Assembly: GCA_050084985.1 (NCBI GenBank)
Contig: JBITNC010000001.1
Location: 169,508,001-169,572,000 of the forward strand
Direction: 5' to 3'
Source: Nageia nagi
Lineage: Eukaryota; Pinophyta
Length of the DNA: 64,000 nucleotides
Below are positions 21,001 through 31,441 of this stretch, one piece after another; the stretch's first letter is position 1, and each line of letters starts with the position of its first letter. A program made the translations under genes and the position numbers. The notes under the pieces are model-generated. The model saw nothing but the letters and a program-made list of their open reading frames with translations. It had not been told where the DNA came from and did not search any database.

Positions 21001-24000
21001 CACCCTTGACCTCCAAACTTCAAAGGAAATATCTGATTGTTCAACCTAGGAACAATAGTGACAACTTTGTTCCCACCGTTCTAATTATACATGATACATT
21101 GCTTTTCATCAAAAACAACTTTATAGTTCTTATCACAAAGCTGCCCAACACTAAACCAATCATGAACTTCCTTCTTACCTTCTTTATTATTGATTTCCAT
21201 CATGCCTTTGGATGCCATCTCCAAAGACTTATTTTTACAAAGCTTGATCTTGGAATTGCAAGTCTGATATATGAGCAAACAACTCTTTGTTGCCTGTCAT
21301 ATGATTGGAGAAGCCAGAATCTAAGTACCAAGTCTTGAAGAGTCTTCTCAGCCTTGTCATAGGAAAAGAATAAGTTGTATGTAGCTTCCTCATTCTCATT
21401 TGCATAATTTTCTCTTCTCCCTTCACTAGCAGCTTTCACTTTGCATTCTTTTTCAAAATGTACACCTCTTGCGATGGTAGCATTGGACAATCTTGTTATC
21501 AGACCTTTCTTTTCCTCTAGTAGGTCCTCCTCTTCTTCCTCTTTCTCTAGTTAAATTCTGATTTCTGCCTTTCCCTTGCCCTTAGGTGCTTGTGCTAGCA
21601 CCTTCACTCCTTGAAACTTTTACTTTCGAGGCAAAATCCTTCTCATCACTTTCATCAAAAGTGTCTCTTAGTCTTTCTTCATGGGACATAGGAGAATCAA
21701 CAAGATGATCAAACTCCAATGATGTCTTTACTATCCTCAATGATAATGGCAACATGGTTCTCCATACTTTCTTCAAGAATGGCCATTTTGTTAACCACAT
21801 TTTCAACTCTAACACAATATTTCAGCCTTCTGCATCCTCAATTTCTCAAACTTCCTCTTCACAATCTACCACTTGACCACCTTCACTTGGTCATTGCCTT
21901 GGTAAGCTTCTTCTAGATCCTTCCAAGCATGCTTGCTTGACCTTGCATGACTATATGTGGTACAACACCAAACAATTGTTCTTCTTGGCCTACTTATTTG
22001 TTTGTTTGTCATCCAAAGAAATAGTATTCCAATCAACTGACTCATCATTACCAAACTCAACAATATCCCAAAGATCTTTCCTAGTCATAAATGTCCTCAT
22101 TTTAATCCTCCAGTATTCAATCAACAATAAATGAAGTTTACCTTCAATGAACTTGCAATAGAACTTATCAATTATTAAAAAGATCATGACCGCAAGCTCA
22201 TTTCAACCTAAGACCAGCTATAGGCTCTGATACCAAATGTGAAATACGAGATTTCAACACCAAAAGACTTGAAAACCACCCAACAATGTGAAATGTGCTC
22301 CAAAATGGCTAGGGACCAAAATGCTAGCATTCTGGGATAAGTGTGCAAAAATGTTGGCGATTTGGGCAAAGAACATAGAACACAAACGCTCTAGAAATAT
22401 ATTACATCAAAAGCTTAACATGGGATGAAATATGAATGATTTTTTCATTACTCAACTGCAGAATAACAATTGCAAGATAAGATATACACACAACAACTCA
22501 CACCAGCAAATTCTCTACCACAAACTACTTCAATCAACTGATTTTACACTACTATAGGGACTAGTAATTATGTTTTTTCTTTCCTTCAATTACAAATGCT
22601 TCTTCCTAACTATCATACAAGAATATACAAGTTACAATTACAAATACAGTTGTAATCTTGACATGGACATTTGTGGACTACATGAACATCAGTTTCATTT
22701 GTCTTTTCCATCTTTGCTCAGCAGCATATTTACAACAGCTATGATATCCGGTTGTATATAAGTGCCTTGTGCTGTAGTTGCCTTTAATTCTTTAAGTGTT
22801 TGACTTTGATATATCTCTTTGAATAGCTCACTTTTTACCAAATGTTCTTTTGGCTCTTCCACTTCTGAAACTTTTTTAGCAAAGATTTATTTTATTATGC
22901 CTTCCAATGAATTAACCTCAAGCAATTATCTATGTTGTGTTTGGGGTGATAGCCTTTGAAAATCAGGTTTTCTTTGCAACATTGCAAGATAATTCATTAT
23001 GTACTCTACTTGAATTTTCCTATCATCTGGCATTAAAACCTTAAAGTTAAATATTGGGGAATCATGTTTTTTGTTGATGCCTTCTAATGGTGGTTGTTTT
23101 GTTGATCTTCCTCTGGTGTCCATAGTCCTTGTTGAATTAGTTTTCTTTGTATTTTGGGTGGATTTATCGCTTTTCTTTGATTCAGTGATGTGGTTACAAC
23201 TCTATCTTCTATTTGTTTCATAATTTGGGCTCATATAGTCTGATTTTTCTTGTAGCTTTTTGGTATGTACTATGTATAGTGACTATGATATTCCTAATGT
23301 CATTCTTACGGTATATGGAAGTTTGGGTTTTGTATTAGGTAGAACAGTGTAAGAAGTTATCTGGCAAACAATATGTTCTGGAATCTGTATTAACGATGAA
23401 TGGTATGTGTGTTTCAGCAGAGACCAGGATGTTTGCGTTCTGACATCACTGTATCAGTTACTCAAAATGCATGTGTTTTGAATTTAGGTTCTTGGATCAG
23501 ATCCTAAAACGGGTTGTTATTTTCTTGGAAAAGGAGGTCGTGTTATGTATTGGTTGGACTACGCAAATCAATGATATTTTTTTTAATTTCTTGGCATCAT
23601 AACAAACTCATGAAAGAAATCCACATAAGCCAAATTATAATTTGTATGTTCGCAAAACAGGCAAAGGTAACTCGAGCAACATCGTTTTCTGTTTTCTGAT
23701 TGCTATTGGTTGCATTATAACTTTAGAGTATTATCGTTAGTAGGGATCTCATGAGACTGATTTTCCATTACATTGCCATGGTCTTCTTTTAAATTGCTAT
23801 TTTGGGTGTGCCATCCTCATCACTATCATTAACAAAATCTGATTCCTCATATTTGAAGTATGCATTTTGGGATTGAAAATATCTTCAGCTATGTTTAGCC
23901 TAACACCTCAAGGTTATAATGTTGATCCATCCCTTACAGTAACTTATGCTACAGGTTTTCTTTTTGTGGCTATTCTTTCATTTCTTGTTGGAGCAATATC

Positions 24001-26229
24001 AGATTCTCTATGTTTAGGCATAAGTTTTAGATTAGAAGTCATGAATGTAGTGCAAACAATGTTTAAGTCTTTAAGATATCTTTTTCTTCTATATTTATGC
24101 TGGCAAGCTCTAGGTCATCATCAACAGTAATTGAATAGAGTCCCTGGAATGTTCTTTTCTAGGATATCTTTTCATTCCATCTCAATTTGAAATCAGTTTT
24201 AGATTCTTGAGGTTTAATGGTTATAATGGTATTGTGAATAAAAATGAGCAATAAATTGAGAAGGAAAAGCAAAATAAACATCATGCTCTAATTTGGAAAA
24301 TTTGAGATTTTATAAACTAGAGTGTTTAAGGAATGAGATCTACAAAAGAGAAGTGATGATTCACAATAAAATCAAAATATAGGGTTTTTAGCGGAAATAA
24401 CACAAATGCAAACAAGAACAAAGATTCTACTAAAACTTAGGGTATTGGTGAAAATAAAAATACAAGCAAACAAGAACAAGGATTCTACCAAAAGTTTCTA
24501 GCATTAGGGTGCTAGAAAATATTAGAGCATCAAGGTATTTACAACCTTGGATTGATATTCGGATATGAAACTTTTGCTTTTGTTTTATAGAATTCAGAAA
24601 TAGAATTTTGGGTTCACCTAGGTAGACTAGTCTAAAAAATATTCACATATAAGATAGCATTAAATTAGAAGATTTCACTTAAGTTAGGTTCGAATTGTTA
24701 TTTTTACATAAATCAAGTAATTCACCCAAATAAAGCCATTTAAATGGTTAAAATAGTGTTTTACGTGTCTACAAGAGGCTTGGGCTTGATTTTTTCATTT
24801 TTCTTTTCATTTTGACTTGTGTATCTTCTCCGTTTTAGTTTTTGTTGGAACTGGCTGGTCTTGACTAATACATTTATCAAGTTTTTTGTTCTTATTAAAT
24901 GTTGTAGATGTGATCTCTTTCCATGCTAGTTGTTCCCAACTCAACAATGGTTATAAATCAAGCAAAAGTATAGACTCTCACAAAGATAATGTATAGATAT
25001 TCAATACCAAACGCTTGGAGCTTCCAACATATGTCTCCAGAAACAATATTTGATTCAGGACATGGAGTGATTGTACACATGAAACTTGAATTGGTGAATG
25101 TTGTTTTACTGCATTCAATCTCTTCATTACTTTTGTACAGCTATGACTAAGATTTAACTTGTAGGAACTTGTCAACAAATACTTCTTTGCAGTATACTGC
25201 TGATTTGCTCCTAGAATTTATGTATTCCTGCTATGAGAAACCAGTTGCAGATGAAAAGTAATAACAGTTGGCCTGCGATGCATTATGCTGCAGCTTAACT
25301 ATTGCAGAAAGGATTTTTCTCAAGCAAAAAGGAGTCCATGTTTTAAGCCATTTATGGTTGGAAGATTCCTTGGAGGACGAGAGACAGCTCCCAGAAAGTT
25401 CCTATAGTTTAAGGCCTGCCGTGGATGTAGAGGATACTTATTTACTCTCTAACAAAATGTAAGTATATAAGAATTCTGAGCTTCGTAATGTTTCTTCTGT
25501 CACTTAGGACTGATTGACCTTCGTATTAGGGAGGAGGATCCCACAGCTAGCATTCAGGAAGGCGATGTATTACAGAAAAATATTGGGGAGAACCTGGCAA
25601 GATCTGAAGTAAAAGTTGAGATAGAGAAGCATTCTGCAGGAAAAAGCAGAGGACAAAAAAAATCCTCTCTCCAAAAGAAAGGAACAAAGCAGCCAGTAAG
25701 ACGGAGTAGGAAAGCCCTCAAGTATAGTGACTCATCATCTGAGAACAACACATCAACTGATAAGTTGGAAAAACATACAACTATGGGTGGAAAGGATACT
25801 AGTCATCAAGAAAGAACACTGAAAACTGGCCAGGAAGAAATACAGGGTCGAAAGTCTTCCCAAGAAATGGAAAGCTCAGGCAGAGAAGACGAGCAGCAAA
25901 GGAACAAGAAATCAACAGAGAAGACTAGCATCAGAACAGGCAGAATGAAGCGGAAGCTTTCTGAGCAGAAGGGAAGCTCACATGAAAATGAAAAGCAGGA
26001 AAATGATGGACAGACTAGCATATTGGAAGACCCAAAAGCCACTGCTAACGATGGATCTCAAAGGTTAACAGAAAATATAGGCGATTCTGTGCAGGCTATG
26101 CTGGCTGACATGTTACCTGGATATACTTTTAAGGATGATATACCTAAAGATCCTTTGCCTGCTCCAAGTTATAATCCTTCACGAGAAATGATAGGGTGGA
26201 TGATACAAAGAAAGAAGTTACAGCACTAA
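14877..26229 (+). CDS. LIG4: DNA ligase IV, 3' part (second BRCT domain and C-terminal tail)
   Basis: Four exons (14877-15016, 15180-15341, 25312-25458, 25530-26229) join in frame through GT-AG introns of 163, 9970 and 71 bp. The product is the C-terminal part of DNA ligase IV, the ATP-dependent ligase that seals double-strand breaks in non-homologous end joining with XRCC4. Seen: the [14 protein letters not shown] linker, BRCT core with GG and TH pairs, WLEDSL (BRCT tryptophan), then a long charged Ser/Lys/Glu-rich tail with a [10 protein letters not shown] block. This order matches plant LIG4 proteins. Catalytic domains lie upstream of the window. The last conserved block (KVSYKDLVQNLL) is present but out of frame. 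Confidence 0.85.
15180..15341 (+). CDS. LIG4: LIG4 exon B (first half of BRCT2)
   Basis: Acceptor ATTTTAG, donor GAAAG|GTATGG. Encodes an L-RRL...MRGG block (glycine pair of BRCT) and ATHMIVF (the conserved T/S-H-hydrophobic strand). It leaves two bases, AG, which fit the G that begins exon C to give Arg. The following intron is unusually long. Confidence 0.82.
15342..16550 (+). other. LIG4 long intron, left end, no gene
   Basis: AT-rich intronic sequence between exon B and the hAT relic. No domain, RNA gene or clear repeat boundary was recognised. Confidence 0.5.
16560..19005 (+). pseudogene. hAT transposase relic (DUF659 / hAT dimerisation type) in the LIG4 intron
   Basis: Plus-strand frames give, in order, a Cys-Asn-Ile-Ser-Phe-Asn-Val-Ala-Asn start, the [10 protein letters not shown] and [10 protein letters not shown]-like region (the usual SDGW motif decayed), after a 500-bp insertion the [19 protein letters not shown] and [15 protein letters not shown] blocks, [12 protein letters not shown], a [14 protein letters not shown] block and near the end a [12 protein letters not shown]-like dimerisation tail. 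These are the DUF659-type hAT transposase landmarks. Possible introns at 17922-18040 and about 18430-18517 keep splice-like ends. Stops and frameshifts make it inactive. Terminal repeats were not located, so the element edges are approximate. Confidence 0.82.
16926..17425. mobile_element. non-autonomous hAT (MITE) inside the hAT transposase relic
   Basis: Exactly 500 bp flanked by the 8-bp direct repeat GGTTGATG (16918-16925 and 17426-17433), with terminal inverted repeats CATAGTTGTAAAA and TTTTTACAACTATG. An 8-bp duplication is the hallmark of the hAT superfamily. The host hAT reading frame (VDA before, VDV after) is split by it. It has no transposase and is AT-rich, with repeated CGATTTTT/AAAAATC runs near both ends. 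Confidence 0.9.
20050..20350 (-). pseudogene. copia F integrase C-terminal region
   Basis: A 92-codon frame carries [34 protein letters not shown] and [12 protein letters not shown], the conserved block that links the copia integrase core to RT (FGC.AY, K...FVGY, SRDV.F). Upstream on the minus strand (20360-20900) the integrase core is visible but full of stops. Confidence 0.85.
21200..22200 (-). pseudogene. copia F gag region (broken)
   Basis: Frames at 22187-21990, 22063-21866, 21815-21582 and 21490-21200 give pieces of copia Gag ([16 protein letters not shown] block and a charged [18 protein letters not shown] block) and the start of protease (the [10 protein letters not shown] motif appears in a second frame near 21300). 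Order is normal for copia; frames are broken. Confidence 0.65.
22223..22235 (-). promoter_or_regulatory. primer binding site of copia F
   Basis: Minus strand reads TGGTATCAGAGCC, an exact match to the initiator-Met tRNA primer site of plant copia elements, two bases from the LTR end. Confidence 0.93.
22238..22700 (-). mobile_element. 5' LTR of copia F (outer edge not fixed)
   Basis: The inner edge is the TG at 22238 (TGTGAAATACGAG on the plus strand, i.e. ...CACA on the minus strand). No partner LTR survives in the window, so the outer edge near 22700 is a guess. Confidence 0.55.
22701..25311 (+). other. LIG4 long intron, right end
   Basis: No gene recognised. Short open frames at 22926-23123 (minus) and 23867-24130 (plus) have no recognisable domain. 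A part near 24590-24770 resembles 28160-28340 in several blocks (ACATAAATCAA, CATTTAAATnGTTAAAAT), which marks both as copies of one repeat family, probably LTR ends. The intron ends GCAGAAAG before exon C. Confidence 0.45.
25312..25458 (+). CDS. LIG4: LIG4 exon C (second half of BRCT2)
   Basis: Encodes [20 protein letters not shown] then [13 protein letters not shown], the last helix of BRCT2 with its conserved Trp and the usual L-P-E...Y-L tail. The acceptor at 25311 (GAAAG) was chosen because it restores the frame with exon B; the nearby TTGCAG at 25307 would not. Donor AAAAT|GTAAGT. Confidence 0.82.
25530..26229 (+). CDS. LIG4: LIG4 exon D (C-terminal tail) with late frameshift
   Basis: Acceptor CGTATTAG. 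Joined to exon C it reads [15 protein letters not shown] and continues open for about 230 codons of Ser/Lys/Glu/Gln-rich, nuclear-type sequence ([24 protein letters not shown]) to [17 protein letters not shown]. It stops at 26227-26229 after QRKKLQH. In the +2 frame, from about 26181, [20 protein letters not shown] leads into LVQNLLD and TAG (about 26277-26279); this is the conserved LIG4 C-terminus, so one base is missing near 26175-26200 or the sequence has an error. Confidence 0.78.
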
Positions 26230-26280
26230 AGAAAAGGAAAGTGAGTTACAAAGATCTTGTACAAAATCTGTTGGATTAGT

Positions 26281-26382
26281 AAAGGTGCAGTTATTATGGA
26301 AACTCTTGAATATATGTATAAATTCCAGTTGAAAGGTGCAGTTATTATAGAAACTCTTGGGCTCGTGTATAAATTCCACTGT
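26281..26382 (+). repeat. 51-bp tandem duplication in the LIG4 3' region
   Basis: Units 26281-26331 and 26332-26382 start AAAGGTGCAGTTATTAT(G/A)G and differ at a few sites. They lie just after the probable LIG4 stop and so in its 3' UTR. Confidence 0.85.
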
Positions 26383-28415
26383 ATAGAGGAGAATTTCACT
26401 TCTTTGATTCTGTATTACACATTTGAGAGCCACATTGTGGAGGGAGTGAAATGACAAGAACCAGATCTACATAATGCTTGCCATCTAAATTGTTTGGAAT
26501 TAATGGACAGTCTTGGCTGTTTGCGAAGGCTAGGTGTACTTATACTTGTCTGGCTGTTTGTGTATATTGCCTCATCAATTGATAAGTGTTTTGGTTTGCT
26601 TCTGCTTTGGAGCATTATTTATCGTTTTTATTCAAGATGCATATAATACATGTGGGGAACCTCCTTCTGTCTGCAATGTAAAGTACAAATTAGGTAAGGC
26701 AGTGTCTCGTACAATTTGCACGCATGCACGAGTTTGATCAATACAATATGGTAAGATACACCCTAATCAAGTATTTATTACAATATATTAAAGGGTTGAT
26801 TTTGAACATTAAACTGAACTGAGGACAGCAAATACTTTGTAATTTCATATGTTGATAATGCAAGTTATTGTTAGAAGCTAATAACTTTCGAGGGCAATAT
26901 TCAAACGTTTTCACCTAAAATACTGACATTGATAAGGGTTGGTTTTCTCGTAAGATTAAATAGAATATCAACAGACAATACCAATTTAAACTTTACATGA
27001 TTGTTACGTACAGGGTAGCCCAATGTATAAACTACACATAGTTGATGCATATTTCACTTCGTAAACACATTTTGCCAATTTTTTTGGATATTTATTTGAA
27101 GTTTTTCTTAGTTATATTTTCATTTGATCAATTTTTATTATTTGAAAGTGCACATAGCACACTAAACATGAATTCCTTCAACAATAAATGTTAAGAAATC
27201 AAAATATCAATTATTAGTATCAAATTCTAGAAATCTATAAAGAAAGCTGTGATATTACAATATCGAAAAAGTTAAATATTATAATTTGAAATAAATTTAA
27301 TTTTGTAAACTAATATTACACAATCATCAGCTCGCTTTTTCAAAAATAAACATTTTGCTTTACTATAAAGGTAATATTATCAAAGAATTGTTTATCCAAA
27401 TAAACAAATGACCTTAAGCATCTTCAAAGCAAAGTCACCTCTTTTGTAATATTAAGTGGTGAAAATGTATAAATGCATTGTGATATATTTGCAAGTATAA
27501 ATTTTGATTTAAGATTTGTTGATTACTATTGTAGATAAAATAGAGAACAATGTATTCAAATAAGTGTATTGATTTATTTTTACTACATGAAAATAGATCA
27601 TTAGTTATATGTAGTCTAAAGATTTAGTAATTAAGTTTATGTAAATTGATAAGAAAAGAAACAAAGAACTTATCTAAATGATGGAGAATTGGAGTTAACT
27701 ACTAAACAATTTATGTCTTAAAATGAACTTACGTTCTAATTGATTTGGATAATTATTGAGATGACTCTAAATTCTAAAAATGATAATTTTGAAGGTGATT
27801 TGGTTATAATGATGTTAAAATTGATATGTGAACAATCTGGAACAACTTGGTTCAACTACTTGGGTTGTCGAGGTTCAATATCAAAATGTGCTTATTTTGG
27901 GTTTGTGGTGCTAGTGCTAGGTGTTTTGGGCTTGGATGTTAGAATGTTAGACGTTTTAGGTCTAGGTATTGGGACATTCTAGTTGAGATGCTTGTTCAAC
28001 TTATATTTTGTTTTTTTGGATGATTTTGATGATATTATTGTAATGATAGATGATAAACTTGTGTGATGATAATTGTTCATGGTCTTTCAAATGCTTTTCT
28101 TGTTGTTTTTTTCCACCATCTTGGAATGAGTACTTGGGAGGATTATAAAATGTTTATAAATTTGATTGAGTATACCTAGGTGGACCCATTTAGAACAATG
28201 TGCATGAAGATAATGTTAAATTCGAATTAATCATTTAAGTTATTTCAAAATAACCTTGAGTGGATCTAATGTTGACTTTGTACATAAATCAAATAAAATA
28301 TCTAAATAAATACATTTAAATAGTTAAAATGCAAATTTAAATGTTTACAATTTACTCTTTTTGAAGATGTGCTTGTGAGAGAAAACTCTTAAGACCAAAA
28401 TATATATATATTAGT
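26383..28415. other. LIG4 3' flank and AT-rich spacer
   Basis: No gene recognised in about 2 kb. Short frames only. A stretch near 28160-28340 belongs to the same repeat family as 24590-24770. Confidence 0.45.
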
Positions 28416-28540
28416 GTGTGTGTGTGTGCATGCGAGGTGCAGGTGGGTGTGTGCATGTACGCGTGTGTGTGCTTGTCTGTGAACGGGTGTATGTGTGTGC
28501 AGGCGTGGGGTGTGTGTGTGTGTGTGTGCGCATACGTGCA
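28416..28540. repeat. interrupted (TG)n microsatellite
   Basis: GTGTGTG runs mixed with CATGCG, GTACGCG and GGCGTGGGG. Any open frame across it is a by-product of the repeat. Confidence 0.9.
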
Positions 28541-28559
28541 TGCTAAGTCATTAAAATTT

Positions 28560-29554
28560 CGAATTTACTCAAAATTTGCCAAATTCCATACAAAATTTAA
28601 TTGAGAAACAAGAAAATTATGGAAAAATCATATATAAATTATTGAATGCTCAAAATGTCAATACAATGCTCAGAAAAATCGTCCCAAGTGCCCTAGGGTT
28701 GGACATCAGACTTTTAACTCACAAAAATGGTGAAATATGGCCTAAGAGGGTTGATGTTTGGCTCATAGGACTAGATCTCATTGTGCCAATGCTCAAAATC
28801 CAAGGCAAACTCCTCCAAGGTTGAATGAACTCCTCCCAAGTTGGATGCACAATCATTGAAGCTTGAATCCATAATATTGAAACACCAAGTGAACTTGGGG
28901 TGGATCTGCAACAAGAACTCAAGGCTTTTCGTCCTTGATTCCCACTCCTTAAGGGTTTTTATCCTTGGTTCCCACTCCTTAAGGTTTTTTGTCCTTGGTT
29001 CCCACTCCTTAAGGGTTTTCGTCCCTAAGAAGTATTCCTATTGTGGGTTTTCGTCCATAGGAAGGTTAGAGAAGTGGCAAGCCACTCACTCCAAAGGTAG
29101 AAGAAGATAGATGACCAAGATGATCTCCAAATGAGGTGCCTCTTACTTAAATAGATGGACGTCCCATCATAGGTGTTAAGTTGTCCATTACATCATTATA
29201 TTAAAGAGCATTAATGAATGACTCATTAACACAATAAAATGTTCTTAACTATGGATGTCCCACCTAAATATGGTAATAACATCTAACAAGTCCACAAATG
29301 CCATCTTTGGGCCCACAAAAGATACAAAACACTCCTAAAATGTCCTTAAAAGAGAGATGTTTCATCAAGATGCTCAATTGTAGCATTTTTGCATCTTAAA
29401 TGAGATGACATATAAATGTAAATGCATATAAATACATCTATAGATGACAAAATATCATTATCTCCCCTTTGAAGAGGAGCATTCCTCTCCAATAGACAAT
29501 ATGGAATCATGAAAATACAAAGATGATTGGGATGTCAAATTTTGAGACATTACA
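28560..29554 (-). mobile_element. 3' LTR of chromodomain gypsy B (outer edge not fixed)
   Basis: On the minus strand the LTR starts TGTAATGTCTCAAAATTTGA at 29554, a few bases after a purine tract. The outer (left) edge is not determined; 28560 is a guess. It contains 30-bp repeats at 28921-29030. Confidence 0.55.
28921..29030. repeat. 30-bp tandem repeats (3.5 units) in gypsy B LTR
   Basis: Units 28921-28950, 28951-28980, 28981-29010 and a partial fourth share GTCCTTG(A/G)TTCCCACTCCTT. The period is exactly 30. Confidence 0.92.
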
Positions 29555-29560
29555 ATATCG

Positions 29561-29574
29561 TCCCCCCTAAATTT
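29561..29574 (-). other. polypurine tract of gypsy B
   Basis: Minus strand AAATTTAGGGGGGA, a few bases before the LTR start. It overlaps the end of the chromodomain frame. Confidence 0.7.
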
Positions 29575-30068
29575 CTTGTCCCCAAGCAATTCAGGGTTGG
29601 ATGAGGAAGGATTTCATATTCTTCCCATGTAGCATCATCAAGTGGTAAGCCTCTCCAATTTACCAAGTGCTCCTAAATGGCCCTGTTTCGTAACTTCTTT
29701 TCTCTAGTCTCCAAGATGGTCGTTGGTTCCAAAATCAACTTGCCTTCATCATCAAATGGAGGCAAATCAAAAGAAGGTACAACATGCTTCCCCACAACCT
29801 TCTTCAACCAAGAAACATGTAAGACGTGAATTTTGTTGTTGGAAGGAAATTCCAACTCATAAGTAACTTCTCCAATCCTATGCAACACCTTGTAGGGGCC
29901 ATAGAACTTGGGTCTCAACTTCTCTGCTCCACTCTTCTTCAAGGTCAATTGTCTATAAGGTTGAAGGCGCAAATATACCATGTGAGCTACCTCAAAACTC
30001 TTCTCAATCCTTTGTTGATCTGCATATTTCTTTTGTTGATTTTGGTCTTGTTGTATGATATCTTTCAA
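29575..30068 (-). pseudogene. gypsy B integrase C-terminus and chromodomain
   Basis: Frame 30068-29673 carries KYADQQR, YLRLQPYRQLTLKKSGAEKL, PKFYGPYKVLHRIGEVTYEL and HVLHVSWLKK, the GPY/F region at the end of gypsy integrase. A TAG at 29673-29675 replaces a residue just before EHLVNWRGLPLDDATWEEYE, a chromodomain (W.G...ATWE). This identifies a chromovirus, a lineage that targets heterochromatin through this domain. Adjacent purine tract and LTR follow. Confidence 0.88.
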
Positions 30069-30092
30069 TTCTCTTGAAATGTCTTATTGTTC

Positions 30093-30608
30093 CTACAAAA
30101 CATCATGCGCTTGTGGAACCCTATTATCATCAAACAACATGTCAACAAAGCTAGGAGCCTCATATCCATACAAAGCCATGAAAGGGGACATTTTTATGGA
30201 TATGTGGTATGAAGAATTGTAGCAAAAATCTCCCAAATGCAGCCATTTCACCCATGTGCTTTGTTGCCTTGAAACATGATTTTTCAAGTACCCCTCCAAC
30301 CATTTGTTCACAACTTTCGTTTGGCCATCTGTTTGAGGGTGATAACTAGTGTTAGGAGTCAATTGAGTACCACTAAGTTTGAATAATTCTTGCCAAAACA
30401 TGCTCATGAATTTACTATCCCTATCACTCATAATGTGTTTAGGCAATCCATGGAGCCTAAAACCCTCCTTGAAGAACAAATCAACCACTTGCATGGTTGT
30501 ATATGTGGTTAAGATAGCAAAGAAATGGTCATATTTTGTCAATCTATCAACCACAACATAAATACAATTTTTACCTTGTACATTGGGTGACCTAGTGATG
30601 GAGTTCAT
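30093..30608 (-). pseudogene. gypsy B integrase catalytic core
   Basis: 171 open codons with IYVVVDRLTKYDHF (first catalytic Asp), HIMSDRDSKFMSMFWQELF (second Asp), SYHPQTDGQTKVVNKWLEGY (catalytic Glu position is V-N rather than the usual V-N-R/E context), and SPFMALYGYEAP. This is the rve core of a Ty3/gypsy integrase. The frame breaks at both ends. Confidence 0.9.
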
Positions 30609-31160
30609 AGAGATACTCTCTCACTTTTGATTCAGAACTGGCAATGGTTGAAGCAACCCAAAAGGAAGAGTGTTTTATGATTTGTTTTCTTAGCATATGG
30701 AACTCTCCCTCACATGCCTTGTCACATCATCCTTGAGTCCCTTCTATATGAACCTCTCCTTCAACAGTCTATATGTCTCGTGGAACCTCAAATGCCCAAT
30801 CAAAGGTGCATCATGCATAGCTAAAATCAACCTTTTTTTTTATCTTTGATTATGGTACTAGAAAATTCCTACCTTGCACAAAATCAACCCATCTCTAACT
30901 CTGAAATTTTCATCAAATATTAGTCCATCCATAATCTTTGATGCGAAATCATTCTTCACATATTTTGCCATTATTTTTTTCCTTTCAATCAACTATTATA
31001 ACTAAAAAAAGAATGAAATGAAGGAGTCCTTGACAACGCATATTTCCCTTCACATACTCAATGTCCAAGTCATAGGCCTACATTTTACTCACGCAATTTT
31101 GTTGTCTATCATTGAGATCATGTTGTCCCAAGAAGTGTCTAAAACTATTGTGATTTGTCT
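30609..31160 (-). pseudogene. gypsy B integrase zinc finger and RNase H tail (decayed)
   Basis: Minus strand shows HDAPLIGHLRFHETYRLLKE followed by a stop and GLKDDVTRHVRE, the H-H half of the H2C2 finger and the linker to the core. The rest toward RNase H has many stops. Confidence 0.7.
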
Positions 31161-31436
31161 TCACCACAAATCTATCACAAACAAGGTATTATCTGGACTT
31201 TGACAAGGCATGCATGATGGAAAGCATCTCCTTGTCATGTATGTTGAATGTCCTCTCAATATTGTTGGGTTTTCTACATTCAAATGTAATTGGGCATCCT
31301 TTTGCATGAGGACAACCCCTATTCCAATTTTGAATGCATCACACTCAATGGTAAAATGCAAATAAAATTCAAGAATTGCAAGCAAAAGACAAGAAGACAT
31401 TACTTGCTTGAGTTTTTCAAATACCTTTTGTGCCTC
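31161..31436 (-). pseudogene. gypsy B RNase H start
   Basis: Encodes EEAQKVFEKLKQVMSSCLLL across the TSD and FTIECDAFKIGIGVVLMQKD, the RT-RNase H connection and the first catalytic Asp of the RNase H. It is interrupted on its upstream side by copia D and resumes at 40177. Confidence 0.85.
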
Positions 31437-31441
31437 CTCAC

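Larger units (their letters stand above)
19312..22237 (-). mobile_element. antisense Ty1/copia relic (copia F) in the LIG4 intron
   Basis: Read leftward: primer site at 22223-22235, gag (about 22200-21080), integrase (about 20950-20340, including the [20 protein letters not shown] block) and RT as far as KALYGLE, where it is cut at about 19310. The second half of RT, RNase H and the 3' LTR are missing. Several stops and frameshifts. The break lies next to the end of the hAT relic. Confidence 0.82.

Noticed and set aside
22926-23123. 65-codon minus-strand frame starting [15 protein letters not shown]
   Set aside because: Looks protein-like in composition but no family recognised and it sits in an intron full of decayed elements; not enough to call a gene.
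24590-24770. A copy of a known element end
   Set aside because: Similar to 28160-28340 in blocks only; no TG/CA edge or duplication could be fixed, so not called as an element.
25301-25311. TTGCAG at 25307 as acceptor of LIG4 exon C
   Set aside because: Would give the wrong phase after exon B; GAAAG at 25311 restores ...LER-IFLKQK.
28416-28604. Cys/Val-rich 62-codon frame
   Set aside because: Produced by the (TG)n microsatellite.
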